From the NCBI GenBank assembly GCA_016218905.1, contig JACRCS010000989.1, positions 1 through 7,233 of the forward strand: a stretch of DNA of 7,233 nt, written 5' to 3'. A model generated the notes under the pieces. It saw nothing but the letters and a program-made list of their open reading frames with translations. It was not told the origin of the DNA and did no database searches. This stretch comes from Deltaproteobacteria bacterium. Lineage in GTDB: Bacteria > Desulfobacterota_C > Deferrisomatia > Deferrisomatales > JACRMM01. Position 1 is the first letter of the stretch. Each line of letters starts with the position of its first letter. Both the position numbers and the translations under genes were made by a program. This document shows positions 6,168 to 7,233 of this stretch, one piece after another.

Positions 6168-6359
6168 ATGCGGAGCTGTGACCGCTGTGGGGCCGCCCTG
6201 AAGGAGCGAGAGCCGCCGGCAGACCCGCTGGCTCCGCTCCAGGAGGCGGGGCGGGTCCTGCAGGGCCTCCCCGAGACCGCGTCTCTGTGTTCGAAGTGCC
6301 GAGAAGAGCAGCGACTGCTCGGGATCGCCGCTCTCTTCGGGAAGAACCACGGCGGGTGA
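6168..6359 (+). CDS. 63-aa four-cysteine, zinc-ribbon-like small protein
   Basis: ATG 6168, 10 nt after the ARG stop, to TGA 6357-6359. Two CxxC knuckles are visible, CDRC (C4-C7) and CSKC (C41-C44), separated by 33 residues containing a helical stretch (LAPLQEAGRVLQGL), with a short C-terminal helix (REEQRLLGIAALF). This is the layout of a small zinc ribbon; metal binding is inferred. The upstream GAGACGAG gives a weak ribosome site, so translation may couple to the preceding gene. I do not recognise a named family. Tight spacing behind ARG and the position before the phosphatase argue that it belongs to the cassette, perhaps as a nucleic-acid- or protein-binding accessory. Confidence 0.7.
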   Translation: MRSCDRCGAALKEREPPADPLAPLQEAGRVLQGLPETASLCSKCREEQRLLGIAALFGKNHGG

Positions 6360-6474
6360 AACAAGCGGTCACCCTCGGTCGTTGATGCTGGCCCCCAAGC
6401 GGGGCGAGACCGACCAGCCCGGTGTAACGTGGCGACGCTTCTGGAATCGTGAGGCAGAGACCGTGCGCGACACG

Positions 6475-6481
6475 AGGGAGG
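6475..6481 (+). promoter_or_regulatory. Shine-Dalgarno AGGGAGG deciding the GTG start of the phosphatase
   Basis: AGGGAGG ends 4 nt before GTG 6486. Family similarity (STYWVIPGLLMAGAYPG) begins five residues after that GTG, so GTG rather than the later ATG at 6528 is the start. Confidence 0.7.
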
Positions 6482-6485
6482 ACAA

Positions 6486-7178
6486 GTGGCGGGAGTCAGC
6501 ACGTATTGGGTGATCCCGGGACTGCTCATGGCCGGAGCCTACCCGGGCTCGCCGGATCGGTTGGAGTCGGAGGCTAACCTCGCCGCCTTGGTCAAGACTG
6601 GCCTTCGGGCCTTCATCGACCTCACGGAACCTGACGAGGTGACACGCTTGGGACCGCTTCGTCCTTACCAAGAAGACTTGCGAGCCGTGAGTTCGGCGAC
6701 CTCGGCCGAGGTGTCGTACTCCCGCTTTCCGATCCGCGACCTCAAGGTCCCGACCCGCGAGCTCATGAGGTCGATCCTCGATGCCCTGGACGCGGCAATG
6801 GACCGAGCCGCGCCGGCCTATGTCCACTGCCTCGGTGGTCGGGGACGGACGGGCACCGTGGTGGGCTGCTATCTTGTCAGACACGCCGGGCGGCTGTTGG
6901 GGGTCGAGAAGGGCGTCGCTCCTGGCGACCTGGCGTTGGAGAGGATCACGGCACTTCGGGCGCTCCAGGGAGTGCCCCTCCCCGAAGCGTCCCCCGAGAT
7001 GGACGCCCAGCGGTGCTTCGTCTTGGATTGGGGAAGAGGCTCGTACCGACGGTGGCTCTCGGTCCATCCAGACGAAGGAAGCCCCTGCCGGGATCTCCAC
7101 CCGGCCAGAGGGAAACGGTGGTGGTGGTGGATGTGTGGGATGGGGCGCTGCCGTTCGCGCCAGGTGTCCCGTGCATAG
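6486..7178 (+). CDS. protein phosphatase of the dual-specificity/tyrosine phosphatase (rhodanese-phosphatase) superfamily
   Basis: 230-aa protein from GTG 6486 to TAG 7176-7178. The N-terminal WVIPGLLMAGAYPGS (8-22) and FIDLTEPDE (43-51) are typical of bacterial cysteine phosphatases. FPIRDLKVP (81-89) offers D85 as the general acid, and VHCLGGRGRTG (113-123) is the CX5R loop with nucleophile C115 and R121. Family-like sequence ends near FVLDW (178-182). The remaining 48 residues are unusual: basic, with a four-tryptophan run (WWWW, 212-215) from a TGG repeat, which suggests a lost original stop or low-complexity extension. Phosphatases of this group are the phosphatase partner in ARPP/ARG neighbourhoods; the substrate may be a phosphorylated nucleotide-derived molecule, RNA end or protein, none of which the sequence settles. 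It lies 126 bp after the zinc-ribbon gene, so it may have its own promoter. The frame is intact. Confidence 0.88.
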   Translation: MAGVSTYWVIPGLLMAGAYPGSPDRLESEANLAALVKTGLRAFIDLTEPDEVTRLGPLRPYQEDLRAVSSATSAEVSYSRFPIRDLKVPTRELMRSILDALDAAMDRAAPAYVHCLGGRGRTGTVVGCYLVRHAGRLLGVEKGVAPGDLALERITALRALQGVPLPEASPEMDAQRCFVLDWGRGSYRRWLSVHPDEGSPCRDLHPARGKRWWWWMCGMGRCRSRQVSRA

Positions 7179-7233
7179 CCTTCCCGTGACCTCTCCTCCA
7201 CCTCCACACTCCCACCCTGGCGCAGAAACACCG

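Noticed and set aside
4955..6529. 524-codon open frame on the minus strand opposite the ARG and small genes
   Set aside because: It is antisense to recognisable ARG, zinc-ribbon and small-protein coding sequence, with low-complexity Pro/Arg/Gly/Ala composition. Long shadow frames are normal in GC-rich DNA.

Overview
The window is GC-rich throughout (roughly two thirds G+C by eye). Its dense GC-rich codon use, Shine-Dalgarno sites and accessory gene content suggest a high-GC bacterium, possibly of the former Deltaproteobacteria (Desulfobacterota/Myxococcota-like). That placement is a weak guess from style, because no rRNA or other taxonomic marker is present.

Left part (1-1208, minus strand): the first 402 codons of a RecD2-type DNA helicase, cut by the window edge just after Walker A and motif Ia. 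A gene-poor stretch of about 775 bp follows (1209-1983). It contains a striking TCGCGA-based palindrome (1445-1479) and an AT-richer block with repeated TTTAGGGGGAC (1716-1761).

Middle-left (1716-3028): a REP-associated tyrosine transposase (RAYT, Y1/HUH type, minus strand 1984-2913). It lies between GGGGACAGG on the left and three inverted copies (CCTGTCCCC inside a 17-bp unit) on the right, and looks like a small mobile unit. Immediately after the last repeat copy, at 3029, coding sequence of a Fic-domain protein begins mid-protein. It has lost its N-terminus and carries a second lesion, a frameshift near its C-terminus, so it is a pseudogene. A 19-bp imperfect inverted repeat (3861-3912) separates it from the next group.

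Right part (4041-7178, plus strand): a five-gene co-directional cassette. In order: an ARPP-1 family protein (ARPP = ADP-ribosylglycohydrolase and Rhodanese-Phosphatase-superfamily-associated Protein), a 56-aa unknown protein with an excellent Shine-Dalgarno, an ADP-ribosylglycohydrolase (ARG/DraG-like), a 63-aa four-cysteine zinc-ribbon-like protein, and a phosphatase with a CX5R active site. ARPP-1, ARG and the phosphatase are exactly the trio that gives ARPP its name, so this is the most interesting system in the window: a predicted ADP-ribose/NAD-derived nucleotide processing or conflict-related module of unknown biochemistry. The two small proteins are the least described parts.

The cassette is damaged on paper. 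The ARPP-1 frame contains three in-frame TAG codons (4149, 4641, 4749) in otherwise well-conserved sequence, and the ARG frame has an apparent one-base deletion near 5450. The phosphatase, the two small genes, the RAYT and RecD2 all read cleanly. The lesions therefore cluster in 3029-5450, which fits local gene decay better than uniformly poor sequence. Amber readthrough or sequencing error remain alternatives.
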